A DNA stretch of 37,159 bases from Pseudomonadota bacterium (lineage in GTDB: Bacteria > Pseudomonadota > Gammaproteobacteria > Burkholderiales > Rhodocyclaceae): the NCBI GenBank assembly GCA_018261905.1, contig JAGTRU010000041.1, forward strand, positions 1 through 37,159, given 5' to 3'. Below are positions 25,411-35,141 of this stretch, piece after piece. The position numbers and the translations under genes were made by a program. Below the pieces are notes generated by a model, which was not told where the DNA came from, searched no databases, and saw nothing but the letters and a program-made list of their open reading frames with translations. Within the stretch, counting starts at the first letter, position 1; every line of letters starts with the position of its first letter.

Positions 25411-26340
25411 TCACGGGCGATGCAGGGTGGACCGGAGCTGAATGCCGTCGTGTTCGGCGAACAGCTCGCCGATCCAGTCGACAAAGACGCGGATCTTGCT
25501 CGAGAGGTGACGGTTTTGCGGATACACCACGTTGAGCGGCACCGGTTCGGGGAACCAGTCGCCGAGGACGAGTTCCAGGCTGCCGCGCTCAAGGGCTTCC
25601 TTGAGCACGAAAGCGGGAATCTGGGCGATGCCGAGCCCGGCTTCGGCTGCCGCCACATAGCTGTTCTCGTCGTCGAGGGCGATGTGGCCGCTGAGCGAGG
25701 TCTGGATGCGGACGCCCTTCTTGGCGAAGACCCAGTCGAAGATCTTGCCGGTGCGCGGCAGGAAGTGGTTGATGCAGCGGTGGCGCGCCAGCTCGTCCGG
25801 ATGCCGGGGCTGGCCGTGCGCCTCGAGGTAGGCCGGGGCGGCGCAGGTGGCAAAGTAGAGCTGGCCGACGCGGCGGGCGACCAGGCTGGAATCCTCGAGT
25901 TCCCCGGTCCATACGGCGCAGTCGATGCCTTCTTCGATCAGGTCGGCGCGTCGTTCGCTGCAGCCGAGTTCCAGTTCGATAGCCGGGTAGCGGGCGAAGA
26001 AGGAGGGCAGCGCCGGGACGATCACCGAGCGTGCCATCAGGGTCGGGACATTGACCCGCAAACGGCCGCCCGGCGTGGCATGGCGTTGGGCGAGCGATTC
26101 CTCGGTGTCGCGGACGGCGGCCAGGATGGCGACGCAGCGCTCATAGTAGGCGGCGCCGTCGGGGGTGACACTGACCTGGCGCGTCGTGCGGTTGAGCAGC
26201 TTGACGCCGAGCACCGCTTCCAGCTTCTGGATCAGCGTCGTCGTTGTCGCCTTGGGCAGGCGCAGGCTGTCGGCGGCGCGGGTGATGCCGCCGGTTTCGA
26301 CGACGCGGACGAAAACTTCCATGGCCTGGAGTTTGTTCAT
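25411..26340 (-). CDS. LysR-family transcriptional regulator
   Basis: This 309-aa regulator has the standard N-terminal winged HTH: MNKLQAMEVFVRVVETGGIT, then AADSLRLPKATTTTLIQKLE, then GVKLLNRTTRQVSVTPDG. A periplasmic-binding-like effector domain covers about residues 90-295. It resembles the large CrgA/DmlR-like betaproteobacterial subgroup. It is divergent from the thioredoxin gene, with dyads in the 133-bp gap, so control of that gene and of itself is likely. The effector is unknown. Confidence 0.92.
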   Translation of the reverse strand: MNKLQAMEVFVRVVETGGITRAADSLRLPKATTTTLIQKLEAVLGVKLLNRTTRQVSVTPDGAAYYERCVAILAAVRDTEESLAQRHATPGGRLRVNVPTLMARSVIVPALPSFFARYPAIELELGCSERRADLIEEGIDCAVWTGELEDSSLVARRVGQLYFATCAAPAYLEAHGQPRHPDELARHRCINHFLPRTGKIFDWVFAKKGVRIQTSLSGHIALDDENSYVAAAEAGLGIAQIPAFVLKEALERGSLELVLGDWFPEPVPLNVVYPQNRHLSSKIRVFVDWIGELFAEHDGIQLRSTLHRP

Positions 26341-26363
26341 TGTTCAGGAAATTGAATAATAAA

Positions 26364-26398
26364 TTCGCATTATGGCTATTGAACGGCTGAATAGCGAA
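26364..26398. promoter_or_regulatory. Nested dyads between LysR and thioredoxin genes
   Basis: The inner dyad CTATT-N9-AATAG lies at 26376-26394 and the outer pair TTCGC (26364-26368) and GCGAA (26394-26398) surrounds it. Interrupted dyads of this size and position fit LysR-type operators. The dyads are observed; binding is inferred. Confidence 0.5.
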
Positions 26399-26473
26399 CA
26401 ATAGACTGTGGCCGTTCCGGTTCGTCGAGCCGGCTTGTTTGGGGCCATCCCCGTCAGTCATGGAAGGAAGAAA

Positions 26474-26800
26474 ATGAGCACCGCCATCAAGCACGTTACC
26501 GATACCACCTTCAATGCCGAAGTATTGCAGTCGGCCAAGCCGGTTCTGGTCGATTACTGGGCCGAATGGTGCGGCCCCTGCAAGATGATCGCCCCGGCCC
26601 TCGATGAAGCGGCCGAGAGTTTTGCCGAGCAGTTGCATATCGCCAAGATCAACGTCGACGACAACCAGCTAGTGCCCAGCCAGTACGGCGTGCGCGGCAT
26701 CCCCACCCTGATGCTGTTCAAGGGCGGCGAAGTCGTCGCGACCAAGGTTGGCGCGCTTTCCAAGTCGCAACTGGCGGACTTTATCGAATCCAATCTGTGA
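26474..26800 (+). CDS. Thioredoxin
   Basis: The product is a 108-aa classic thioredoxin with active site WCGPC (Cys33 and Cys36) and the cis-proline loop RGIPTLMLFKGG. It reduces cytoplasmic disulfides, recycled by thioredoxin reductase. The ATG at 26474 has AAGGAAG at 26464-26470; the longer in-frame GTG start at 26408 has no such site. It diverges from a LysR gene, which suggests an inducible copy besides a housekeeping trxA elsewhere; that is inference. Confidence 0.93.
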   Translation: MSTAIKHVTDTTFNAEVLQSAKPVLVDYWAEWCGPCKMIAPALDEAAESFAEQLHIAKINVDDNQLVPSQYGVRGIPTLMLFKGGEVVATKVGALSKSQLADFIESNL

Positions 26801-26995
26801 CTGTCGCCGGTTGGTTGCCGGAGCCCGGCGTTGGGCGATAGCGCGCTGGGCGGCTCGATCCCCGCAACAATGCCGCTTGCGGATTCGCCCATGGCTTGCC
26901 AGCGGTCGGTGTAGCACCCATTGGGTCGGCCCAGGGGTGCGCTGGCGGAAGGCCGATGCGCTACCCTGGGCGCTTTTCATTCCGGGGAGTAAGGC

Positions 26996-27448
26996 ATGCG
27001 GGTAGTGGTGCAGCGGGTGCGTCAGGCGGCGGTTACGGTCGATGCGCAAATTACCGGCCAGATTGGCCACGGCTTGCTGCTGCTGGCCGGTTTCGAGGCG
27101 GCGGACGGCGTGGCGGATATCGACTGGATGGTCGGCAAGATTCTGCGCGCGCGCCTTTTTGCCGACCCGCAAGGGGTGATGAACCTGACTCTCCAAGAGG
27201 TCGGCGGCGAGCTCTTGGCGGTTTCGCAATTCACCCTCTATGCCTCGTTCAAGAAGGGCAGCCGGCCGTCGTGGAGCCGGGCGGCGCCGGGGCCGGTGGC
27301 GCAGCCGCTGTTCGAGCGCTTGGTCGAAAGACTGGCGGCGGCGTTGGGCAAGCCGGTGCCGACCGGGGTTTTTGGCGCCGCCATGGAGGTCAGCCTGGTC
27401 AATGACGGGCCGCTCACCCTGCTTCTCGATTCGCGCGCCGTCGAATAG
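26996..27448 (+). CDS. dtd: D-aminoacyl-tRNA deacylase
   Basis: This 150-aa enzyme hydrolyses D-aminoacyl-tRNAs and glycyl-tRNA(Ala), protecting translation from wrong stereochemistry. The start [16 protein letters not shown], the motif [17 protein letters not shown], and the second-subunit motif [11 protein letters not shown] are all characteristic; the Gly-cisPro dipeptide in NDGP forms the chiral proofreading site. Length matches the family. The ATG has GGGGAG about 8 bases upstream. The 195-bp gap before it shows no gene. Confidence 0.96.
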   Translation: MRVVVQRVRQAAVTVDAQITGQIGHGLLLLAGFEAADGVADIDWMVGKILRARLFADPQGVMNLTLQEVGGELLAVSQFTLYASFKKGSRPSWSRAAPGPVAQPLFERLVERLAAALGKPVPTGVFGAAMEVSLVNDGPLTLLLDSRAVE

Positions 27449-27521
27449 GTGCCCCGGCCTTCCGGCGAGCGTCGGAAATCGATCGTCCGACCGGCACCGG
27501 CCACTTCCGGCGGACTGGGCT

Positions 27522-28652
27522 TCAGTCCTTCGGGCTGCTCAGGATGTCGGGGTAACCCTGCGGCGCATCCCGATGGGCATCGATTTCCTTGATCTTGAAT
27601 TCGACGTCGGTCAGCGCCCCGAATTCGTCGGCGTAGATTTCCTTGACCCGCAGGATCTCCGGCAAGGCCGCTTTGAAGGCCTGCATCAGGGCGGGGTCGA
27701 AATGCCGGCCGGTGGAGGCCGCCATGATATTGAGCGACTCGTCGATCGGGAAGGCCGGCTTGTACGGACGCTGGGAAACCAGGGCGTCGAAAACGTCGGC
27801 GATGGCGACGATGCGTCCTTCGAGCGGAATATCCCCGCCTTTCAGGCCTTGCGGGTAACCGCTGCCATCCCATTTTTCGTGGTGGCAAAGGGCGATGATG
27901 CGCGCCGTTTCAAGCAGTTCGTTGTCATGTTTGCCGATGATTTCGGCCCCCATGATCGGGTGCTGGTGCATGATTTTCCATTCCTCGGCATCGAGCTTGC
28001 CCGGTTTGAGCAGGATGGAATCGGGAATGCCGATCTTGCCGATATCGTGCATCGGTGCCGTGTTGAAAATGGTATTGGCGCTTTCTTCGCCCAGACCATG
28101 GGCGCTGGCGATGAGGCGGGCGTAATGGCTCATGCGCAGGACGTGGTTGCCGGTTTCGTTGTCCTTGAATTCGGCGGCCCGGCCGAGGCGGCGGATGATC
28201 TGCTGGCGCGTTTTCAGCAATTCCTGGGTACGGTGGTCGACCATGCGTTCCAGTTCGCGGCTCTGGTCGTAGAGGGCGAGATGGGTGCGGACACGGGCCT
28301 TGACGATGGGCGGGCTGATCGGCTTGGTGATGTAATCGACGGCGCCCAGTTCGAGGCCGCGCTGTTCGTCCTCGACGCTGCTCATGGCGGTGACGAAAAT
28401 CACCGGGATGCGCCGGCGGTCCGGATTGGCCTTCAAGCGGCGACAGATTTCCAGGCCGGAGAGGCCGGGCATCATGATGTCGAGCAGGATGAGGTCGGGC
28501 GGCTCGTCGGAATAGGCGATTTTCAGTGCCCGTTCGCCGCTGGTGGCGACCCGGACCCGGTATTCGTCCTTGAGCAGTTCGCTGAGCAGGTCGATGTTTT
28601 CCGGGGTGTCGTCGACGACGAGAATGCTTTGTTTGGGAAGCAGAGGGGGCAT
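27522..28652 (-). CDS. Response regulator with HD-GYP output domain
   Basis: The product is 376 aa. An N-terminal receiver domain (VVDDTPENIDLL) has its phospho-acceptor Asp58 in LILLDIMMPG and a conserved lysine in YITKP. A coiled linker leads into an HD-GYP domain with the HD pair His202-Asp203 in MHDIGKIGIPD and the second motif HHEKWDGSGYPQGLKG. HD-GYP enzymes degrade cyclic di-GMP, so phosphorylation would alter c-di-GMP levels and hence motility or attachment. It starts 2 bp after the hybrid kinase stop with GGAG before the ATG, so the two are one operon and a likely signalling pair. Confidence 0.93.
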   Translation of the reverse strand: MPPLLPKQSILVVDDTPENIDLLSELLKDEYRVRVATSGERALKIAYSDEPPDLILLDIMMPGLSGLEICRRLKANPDRRRIPVIFVTAMSSVEDEQRGLELGAVDYITKPISPPIVKARVRTHLALYDQSRELERMVDHRTQELLKTRQQIIRRLGRAAEFKDNETGNHVLRMSHYARLIASAHGLGEESANTIFNTAPMHDIGKIGIPDSILLKPGKLDAEEWKIMHQHPIMGAEIIGKHDNELLETARIIALCHHEKWDGSGYPQGLKGGDIPLEGRIVAIADVFDALVSQRPYKPAFPIDESLNIMAASTGRHFDPALMQAFKAALPEILRVKEIYADEFGALTDVEFKIKEIDAHRDAPQGYPDILSSPKD

Positions 28653-28654
28653 GA

Positions 28655-31600
28655 CTACTCCGAACTCAGGTCGATGGATATTTCATCGGCAATTTTACGC
28701 AGGGTTTCCCCGGCATTTTCAAATTCGTAATGTTCGATATTTTTGCGCAGTTGCTCGAGGTGCAAAGGCGCCGCCAGTTGCTGCAGCCATGGGTCGATTT
28801 CGGCGAATTGACAAAGGGCGGCGGCATCGGCTTGTTCCAGGTGCGATTGCAGTTGGCGCAGGGCGTGCTGGCGGTGCGCCCCATCCGGCAGCGGCGGTCG
28901 GCCGACGGCCGGCGGTCGGCGAGCGGTTTGGCCGGCCAGTTCGAGGACCGGTTGCAAGGCAGCGGCAACCGCCTGGATCGCCTGTTCGATTTCGGAGCCC
29001 GGTTGGGCGGCGTTTTCCTTGAGGGCCAGTTCCAGTTGGCGCACTTCGCCGACCAGTTGCTCGGCGCCGATATTGCCGGCCAGGCCGCGCAGGGTATGGG
29101 CCGCCAGGCGCAGTTCGGCAAAATCGCCGGCCCGTTGGGCGGCCCGCAGGCGGTCGACGATGTCGGCCTGGTTTTCGTAAAAACGCAGCAGGAGACGTTC
29201 GAGCAGGGCGCGGTTGCCGCCCAGGCGGCTGAGCGCCCCATTTTCGTCGAGGATGGGCGGGCTGCTGGCGCCGACCAGCGGGCTGGCCGGGGGCGCCGCT
29301 TTTTCCGTCGTTGGTTGCGCTCGGCCTTCCGGCAGCCAGCGGGCCAGGGTGCCGTAGAGCACGCTGACGTCGATCGGCTTGGGGATGTGGTCGTCCATGC
29401 CGGCGTCCAGGCAGCGTTGGCGATCGGCGGCCAGGGCGTTGGCTGTCATGGCGACGATCGGCAGGCGGGCGCCGCAGGGCTCGGCGCGAATCTGCCGGGT
29501 CGCCTGGTAGCCGTCCATGACCGGCATCTGGCAGTCCATCAGCAGCAGGTCGTAGGATTTCCGGCGCACCGCTTCGACGGCCTGCTGGCCGTTGGCCGCC
29601 GTTTCGACGGTGAGGCCGACGGCAGTCAGCATTTCTTCGGCCAGTTCGCGATTGACCTCGTTGTCTTCGACCAGCAGGACGCGCTGGCCATTGAAGCGTA
29701 CCGGGCTGGGCACTGCTTGCCGGCCGGCGGACGAGTGGCCCGCGACGTCGGCCCGCATGGTTTCAATGATGCAATCGAAGAGCGAGGAGGGCGTTACCGG
29801 CTTGCCGAGGATGCCGTCCACGCTCAGTTCGCCAAGCGTGGTGCGCAATTCGTCCGGATCGAAGGCGGTGCACATGATGATTTTCGGTCCCCCCGGCAGG
29901 GCGCCGCTCGGCTGCAGATGCTGCAGGGTTTCGATGCCGTCCATGCCGGGCATTTTCCAGTCGATGATCAGCAACTGGTAGGGTTCGCCGGCGGCATTGG
30001 CGCGCGCTATCTCGGCCAGGCCTTCCGGGCCGCTGGCGACGGCATGGCCGGGCAGACCGAGGGCGAGTAGCTGGTGGCGGAAAATCTGCCGGGCGCCGGG
30101 GCTGTCGTCGATGATCAGGGTGTTCAGTTGCTCCGGCAGTCCCAGGCGGGACGGCGACTCGGCGGGCCCGGCGGCGAGCTCGAAGCGGAGCGTGAAGTGG
30201 AAGCGGCTGCCGAAGCCCGGCGTGCTGCTGACGCCGATCCGGCCGCCGAGCATTTCGACGATGCGTTTGCTGATCGACAGGCCGAGCCCGGTCCCGCCGT
30301 ATTTCCGGGTGGTCGAGCTGTCGGCCTGGCTGAAGGCGGTGAAGAGTTGCTGCTGTTGTTCTGCGGACATGCCGATGCCAGTATCGCTGACCGCGAAATG
30401 CAGTTCGACCGATTCGGCGCTCATCGCCGTGACGCTGACCGCCAGGGTGATTTCGCCTTGTTCGGTAAATTTGATGGCATTGCCGAGCAGGTTGAGCAGC
30501 ACCTGGTTGAGGCGCAGCGGATCGCCGAGCAGGGCATCCGGCACCTCCGGGGCGATGTCGAAGAGCAGTTCCAGGCCGCGCTCGCTGGCTTTCTGCAGGC
30601 AGACGGCGGCGAGATTTTGCAGGCAGTCGTCGAGCCGGAAAGCGGTGCGCTCGACGAGCATTTTTCCGGCTTCGATTTTCGACAGGTCGAGAATGTCGTT
30701 GATGATGCCGAGTAGGCCCTTGGCGGCATTGTCGACCTTGCTCAGATAATTTTTCTGGCGGGCGCTGAGTTCGGTTTGCAGCGCCAGGTGGGTCATGCCG
30801 ATGATGGCATTCATCGGGGTGCGGATTTCGTGGCTCATGTTGGCCAGGAAATCGGCCTTGGCCGCCGCCGCCTGTTCGGCGGCCAGGCGGGCCCGTTCGG
30901 CTTCGCGCTTGGCCTGTTTCAGGGGGGTGATATCAACGATGACGCCGATCAGGCCGCCCGGTGCGCCGTCGGCGCTCTGAAAGGCGGTCACCGAATAGAG
31001 GGTGTCGTGCATCTGGCCGTCGGCTCCGGGCATGGCAACTTCCCGCGAGATGCGGCCGCCTTCGGCGATGACCGCTTCGTCTTCGGCCTGGTAGGCGCGC
31101 CGCGCCTGTTCCGGCAGATAGTCGAGATCGAGTACGCGGCGGCCGATGAAATCGCCCCGCGCGACGCCGAAAAACGCCTCGTAGGCCCCGTTGCAGCCGA
31201 GGAAGCGGCTATCGGCCCCCTTGTAGAAAATGGGATTGGGGATGGTGTCGAGCAGGGCTTGCAGCAAGGCGAACTGGCGGATCAATTCGGCTTCGATGGC
31301 GCGCCGCTCGGAAATATCGAGAATGGTCACCAGCAATGAGTCGAGACTGCCGCTGCCATTGCGCACGGCGGCGATCTGCACGTCGCCCCAGCGGGGCTGA
31401 CCCTGCCGGTCGACGAATTCGACCTCGCTGCGCAGGTTTTCCAGCCGGCCTTCGGCGATTTCCTGCAGCGCCTGGTGCAGGCGCGTTTCTTCATGGGCCG
31501 GCAGAACCACCGTGTCGGGCTGCTGGAGCAGGGTGTCGATCGGTTGATCGATGAATTCGGCGAAGGCCCGGTTGACCAGTTTCGGCTGGCGATCCGGTGT

Positions 31601-32998
31601 CAGGCTGACGATGCCGACCGCCGCATTGTCGAAAATGGCGCGGAAGAAGGCTTCCCGCTTCTTCAGTATTTCCTGGCTCTCCCACAGCGCATGGGTGCGC
31701 AGGGCGACCGTTTGTTCCAGGTCGGTGTTGCTGTTCTGCATTGCCTGCTGGGCGTCCTGCAGTTGCTGCCGCATGCTTTCCAGCGCCGTGCCGAGTTGCC
31801 TGACTTCGCGCCACGGGGCTGCGGTGCTGACCGGTTCGGCCAGTTCCAGGCGGCCGATGCGTTCGCTCTCGGCGGTCAGGGCGGCGAGCGGTGCGCCGAA
31901 ACCGCGGGCGATGCGAATCGCGACGAGCATGCCGAGGGCCAGTGCGATGAGCGCGATCAAGCCGAGCAGGGCGGCATCACGCCCGGAAACCGGGACAAAG
32001 TCGCTTTCCGGGGCGATCACGCCGAACCAGATGCCCGGGCTGTAACCGTCGAAACGCCGGAACAGGCCGAGCCAGCGTTCGTCGTTGGCGGAGAAGGCGG
32101 CCAGCCGCTCACGGCGGCCCGGATCGCTCTGCCACAGACGGTAGGCCTGGCTGAATTCGCTGAGGCCGAGTTGCTCGGCGGTTTTCAGCAGGGCCTGGTT
32201 GATCGATTGGCGGTCGGTGAAGCGCGGATCGCGCGGCGGCGCGATGAGTTTGCCGTCTTCCTGGAACAGGGCGGCCTTGCCGCGCGAGGCCAGGCTCAGG
32301 CCGGTGGTGAAGGCGGCGATTTCGCTGAGCCGGACGTCGTGGCCGATGACATAGGTTTCGCCGTGGCTGTCGGTCCAGCGCATCGAGGCGGTGATGCCGG
32401 GTTCCCGGGTGGTGAAGAAAATGTAGGGATCGGTCCAGTGGATGCTCTGCTCATGGGGCAGCCCCATGGCGCCGATGAACCAGGGGCGCTGGCGGGCGTC
32501 GTAGTCGCGTTGGCGGACTTCGATTTTCTCGATTTGCCGTTCGGCGCTCCAGGTGATCCAGTAAGTCTGCTGGCCCCAGGCGGCGGGGTTGGAAATGCGG
32601 TTGATCCAGCGCCCATCGTCGCCGAGCAGGAGCAGGAATTCCCGCCCGGATTGGTGGGCCAGGATGACCGAGGTGATCTCGCCGTGATTCGCCAGGATGG
32701 GAAAGAAGAACTCGTTGAAGCGCTGCAACTCGGCGCTGTCGATGTCGCCGTTGTGGCCCCAGGCCTGGCTGCTGCGCAAGGTGGCCTCGACGCTTTGCAG
32801 CAGCCGGTCGAAGCGCGCTTCGATCTGCTCGCCGGCCAGGCGCATCTGGGTTTCGGCCAGACGGTCCACGGTCGGCCGGCCGATCAGTTGATACAGACCG
32901 AAAGTGAAGGAGGCCAGCGAAAGCAGGACCAGCAGCCCGATGCGCAGGACCAGACTGTTGGCGAAACCCGCTTTTTCGAACGAGAAGCCCCGGAACAT
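28655..32998 (-). CDS. BarA-like hybrid sensor histidine kinase with two receivers and HPt domain
   Basis: The product is a 1447-aa inner-membrane kinase. A membrane helix at about 15-37 and another at about 343-363 bracket a periplasmic sensing region resembling dCache (RQRDYDARQRPWF, then TDPYIFFT). A HAMP-like linker, two PAS domains (about 450-700), HisKA with phospho-His723 in MSHEIRTPMN, and an HATPase domain (GTGLGLSISKRIVEMLGGRI) follow. Two receivers carry phospho-acceptors Asp1013 (LLIIDWKMPGMDG) and Asp1155 (LLLMDCQMPVMDG), and the C-terminal HPt has His1301 (AAHTLRGLAGN). The ATG has GGGAGAGAGG upstream. The HD-GYP regulator downstream is its probable final target. Confidence 0.93.
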   Translation of the reverse strand: MFRGFSFEKAGFANSLVLRIGLLVLLSLASFTFGLYQLIGRPTVDRLAETQMRLAGEQIEARFDRLLQSVEATLRSSQAWGHNGDIDSAELQRFNEFFFPILANHGEITSVILAHQSGREFLLLLGDDGRWINRISNPAAWGQQTYWITWSAERQIEKIEVRQRDYDARQRPWFIGAMGLPHEQSIHWTDPYIFFTTREPGITASMRWTDSHGETYVIGHDVRLSEIAAFTTGLSLASRGKAALFQEDGKLIAPPRDPRFTDRQSINQALLKTAEQLGLSEFSQAYRLWQSDPGRRERLAAFSANDERWLGLFRRFDGYSPGIWFGVIAPESDFVPVSGRDAALLGLIALIALALGMLVAIRIARGFGAPLAALTAESERIGRLELAEPVSTAAPWREVRQLGTALESMRQQLQDAQQAMQNSNTDLEQTVALRTHALWESQEILKKREAFFRAIFDNAAVGIVSLTPDRQPKLVNRAFAEFIDQPIDTLLQQPDTVVLPAHEETRLHQALQEIAEGRLENLRSEVEFVDRQGQPRWGDVQIAAVRNGSGSLDSLLVTILDISERRAIEAELIRQFALLQALLDTIPNPIFYKGADSRFLGCNGAYEAFFGVARGDFIGRRVLDLDYLPEQARRAYQAEDEAVIAEGGRISREVAMPGADGQMHDTLYSVTAFQSADGAPGGLIGVIVDITPLKQAKREAERARLAAEQAAAAKADFLANMSHEIRTPMNAIIGMTHLALQTELSARQKNYLSKVDNAAKGLLGIINDILDLSKIEAGKMLVERTAFRLDDCLQNLAAVCLQKASERGLELLFDIAPEVPDALLGDPLRLNQVLLNLLGNAIKFTEQGEITLAVSVTAMSAESVELHFAVSDTGIGMSAEQQQQLFTAFSQADSSTTRKYGGTGLGLSISKRIVEMLGGRIGVSSTPGFGSRFHFTLRFELAAGPAESPSRLGLPEQLNTLIIDDSPGARQIFRHQLLALGLPGHAVASGPEGLAEIARANAAGEPYQLLIIDWKMPGMDGIETLQHLQPSGALPGGPKIIMCTAFDPDELRTTLGELSVDGILGKPVTPSSLFDCIIETMRADVAGHSSAGRQAVPSPVRFNGQRVLLVEDNEVNRELAEEMLTAVGLTVETAANGQQAVEAVRRKSYDLLLMDCQMPVMDGYQATRQIRAEPCGARLPIVAMTANALAADRQRCLDAGMDDHIPKPIDVSVLYGTLARWLPEGRAQPTTEKAAPPASPLVGASSPPILDENGALSRLGGNRALLERLLLRFYENQADIVDRLRAAQRAGDFAELRLAAHTLRGLAGNIGAEQLVGEVRQLELALKENAAQPGSEIEQAIQAVAAALQPVLELAGQTARRPPAVGRPPLPDGAHRQHALRQLQSHLEQADAAALCQFAEIDPWLQQLAAPLHLEQLRKNIEHYEFENAGETLRKIADEISIDLSSE

Positions 32999-33099
32999 CC
33001 TCTCTCCCTGCGCTAGGCGATTGCTGGTTACCCTCGGGCCGCGTTATGCCGGCAAACTGACAGGAGAATATACAGCTTCCGGCGGTGACTCAAGGCGGC

Positions 33100-34128
33100 T
33101 CAGGGAACGACCGTGAATTCCGGGGCGCTGCCGATGAATTCGAGGCGCTGGCGCAAGGCCTCGGTAATGAAAATCCGGCCTTGGCTGTCGACCCGCAGGA
33201 CCAGACCGACGCCCATTTTTTGCGCCATTTTGCGCCAATGCTCGGCGCCGGCGACGAAAATGGGTTTCGAGCTGGCATCGGACAGCGTGCCCGACTTCGG
33301 TCCGGCCGGAAGCAGGACGGTGACGGCTTCGGTGTGATCGGCCGGGTAGCCGCTACGCGGGTCGAGCAGGTGGGGATAGCGCTTGCCATCGACTTCGAAG
33401 AAACGCTGGTAGTCGCCGGAGGTGCCGATCGCTTCGCCATCCTCGAGGGCAACGGTGGCCAGCGGGCCGGGCTGGCGGGGGTGCTGGATGCCGACCCGCC
33501 ACTTCTTGCCTTCCTTGCTGCCGAGCGCCATGACATTGCCGCCGATGTTGATCAGCGCGTTGTTGATGCCTTGGGCACGGAGGATGGCGGCGGCGCGGTC
33601 GAGGGCGACGCCTTTCAGGTAGCCGCCAAAATCGAGGGCGACATGGCGGTTGCGGCTGCTGATCGTAGTGCCGTCGATGACGAGGTCGGCAAGCGACGGC
33701 TTGTTCGCCAGCCAGGCCTTGATCGCGGCGGCCGGCGGCAGTTCGGCCTTGAATTCGTCGGCCTGGAAGCCCCACAGCTTGATCAGTTCGCCGATGCCCG
33801 GATCGAACAGGTAATCGCCCTGGGCGCTGAGCTGCTGCGCTTCGCTGACGAAGGCGGCCAGTTCGGGCGTCACGGTGAGCGGCTGGCCGGCCGCGATGGC
33901 CTCGTTGAGGGCGGTCAGTTCCGACGGTTGCCAGGCGTGGTAAGCGCGGTGCAGGCGGTCGAATTCGCGCAGCACGGCGGCAATCGCCTGGCGGCCTTGT
34001 TCGGCTTCGGGGCTGACGACGATGACTTCGACGCGCGTGCCGAACACGTAGGCCTGTTGTTCCTGCAAGGGAGTGCGGCCGCAGGCCGCGAGGTACAACA
34101 GGGAAAGAAGAATCAGGAGATGCCGCAT
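33100..34128 (-). CDS. apbE: FAD:protein FMN transferase (ApbE family lipoprotein)
   Basis: ApbE attaches FMN covalently to Thr/Ser of target flavoproteins such as NqrB/RnfG in the periplasm. This 342-aa protein has a lipoprotein signal peptide with lipobox LAAC (Cys16). The flavin/Mg-binding blocks are VALDFGGYLKGVALDRA, then ALINIGGNVMALG, and the C-terminal HLLDPRSGYP. The gene overlaps gshB by 16 bp on the same strand, so it is the last member of the gshA-gshB-apbE operon. No flavinylation target gene is in the window. Confidence 0.93.
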   Translation of the reverse strand: MRHLLILLSLLYLAACGRTPLQEQQAYVFGTRVEVIVVSPEAEQGRQAIAAVLREFDRLHRAYHAWQPSELTALNEAIAAGQPLTVTPELAAFVSEAQQLSAQGDYLFDPGIGELIKLWGFQADEFKAELPPAAAIKAWLANKPSLADLVIDGTTISSRNRHVALDFGGYLKGVALDRAAAILRAQGINNALINIGGNVMALGSKEGKKWRVGIQHPRQPGPLATVALEDGEAIGTSGDYQRFFEVDGKRYPHLLDPRSGYPADHTEAVTVLLPAGPKSGTLSDASSKPIFVAGAEHWRKMAQKMGVGLVLRVDSQGRIFITEALRQRLEFIGSAPEFTVVP

Positions 34129-35135
34129 GCGTGTTCGACCGCCGTGATGAAGGCGCCGGCCGCATCAAAGCCCGTCTGCTGGCGGATTTCGACCATGCAG
34201 GTCGGGCTGGTGACATTGATTTCGGTGAGGTGCGTGCCGATGACGTCGAGGCCGACCAGCAGCAGACCTCGCTTGAAGAGAATGGGGCCGAGGGTTTCGG
34301 CGATTTCCCGGTCGCGCGCCGTGAGTTCCTGGGCAACGCCGGTGCCGCCGGCCGCCAGGTTGCCGCGCGTCTCGCCGGCCTTGGGGATGCGCGCCAGGCA
34401 CCAGGGCACCGGCTGGCCGGCAATGACCAGGATGCGTTTGTCGCCCTGGCTGATCTCCGGCAGGTAGCGCTGCGCCATGATCGTGCGCGCTCCCTCGTGC
34501 GTCAGGGTTTCGAGGATGACGTTGCGGTTCGGGTCGTTGCGGTGCACGCGGAAAATCTGGCTGCCGCCCATGCCGTCGAGCGGCTTGAGGATGACGTCGC
34601 GTTGTTCGTCGATGAAATGCTGCAACTGGTTGAGATCGCGGGCGACCAGGGTGGCCGGGGTGAATTGGTTGAACTCGGTGATGGCCAGCTTTTCGGAATG
34701 GTCGCGCAGCGCCCGCGGCCGGTTGAAGACCCGGACGCCGTCGGCTTCGGCCCGTTCGAGCAGCCAGGTGGCGGTGACGTACTCGAAATCGAAGGGCGGG
34801 TCCTTGCGCATGATCACCGCATCGAAGGCTTTCAGCGGCTGCCATTCACGCTGCGTTTCGCGGTACCAGTCGTGGTCGTCCGGGCGCAGGTGGAGGTGGG
34901 TGGCTTCGCCGAAAACGCCGCCGATGTGGTGGCCGGGGTCCGGGTGTCGCCAGCCGAGGCTCGCCGCATCGATGGCGAAGACCTCGTGGCCGTGCGTTTC
35001 GGCGGCGCGCATCATGGCGATCGAAGAATCCTTCCAGGCTTTCAGATGGTCGAGCGGGTCGACCACGAAAGCCAGTTTCAGCGAACGGGCGCTGCCGCCG
35101 AGCAGGTGCTTTTCGAAATGCAGTTGTTGGGTCAC
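34113..35135 (-). CDS. gshB: Glutathione synthase
   Basis: GshB ligates gamma-glutamylcysteine and glycine with ATP. This 340-aa ATP-grasp protein has LAFVVDPLDHLKAWKDSS at the N-terminus, MRKDPPFDFEYVTATWLLE, the glycine-rich ATP loop LKPLDGMGGSQIFRV, and the C-terminal VGLDVIGTHLTEINVTSPT. The annotated start is GTG at 35133-35135, 6 bp after gshA, giving an extension of about 19 residues compared with E. coli GshB; a somewhat later start is possible. It is the second step of the pathway, beside the first-step gene. Confidence 0.95.
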   Translation of the reverse strand: MTQQLHFEKHLLGGSARSLKLAFVVDPLDHLKAWKDSSIAMMRAAETHGHEVFAIDAASLGWRHPDPGHHIGGVFGEATHLHLRPDDHDWYRETQREWQPLKAFDAVIMRKDPPFDFEYVTATWLLERAEADGVRVFNRPRALRDHSEKLAITEFNQFTPATLVARDLNQLQHFIDEQRDVILKPLDGMGGSQIFRVHRNDPNRNVILETLTHEGARTIMAQRYLPEISQGDKRILVIAGQPVPWCLARIPKAGETRGNLAAGGTGVAQELTARDREIAETLGPILFKRGLLLVGLDVIGTHLTEINVTSPTCMVEIRQQTGFDAAGAFITAVEHACGIS

Positions 35136-35141
35136 CGGCGC

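Noticed and set aside
26801..26995. Possible small gene between thioredoxin and dtd
   Set aside because: Frames here are extensions of shadow frames, with no start signal or recognisable protein.
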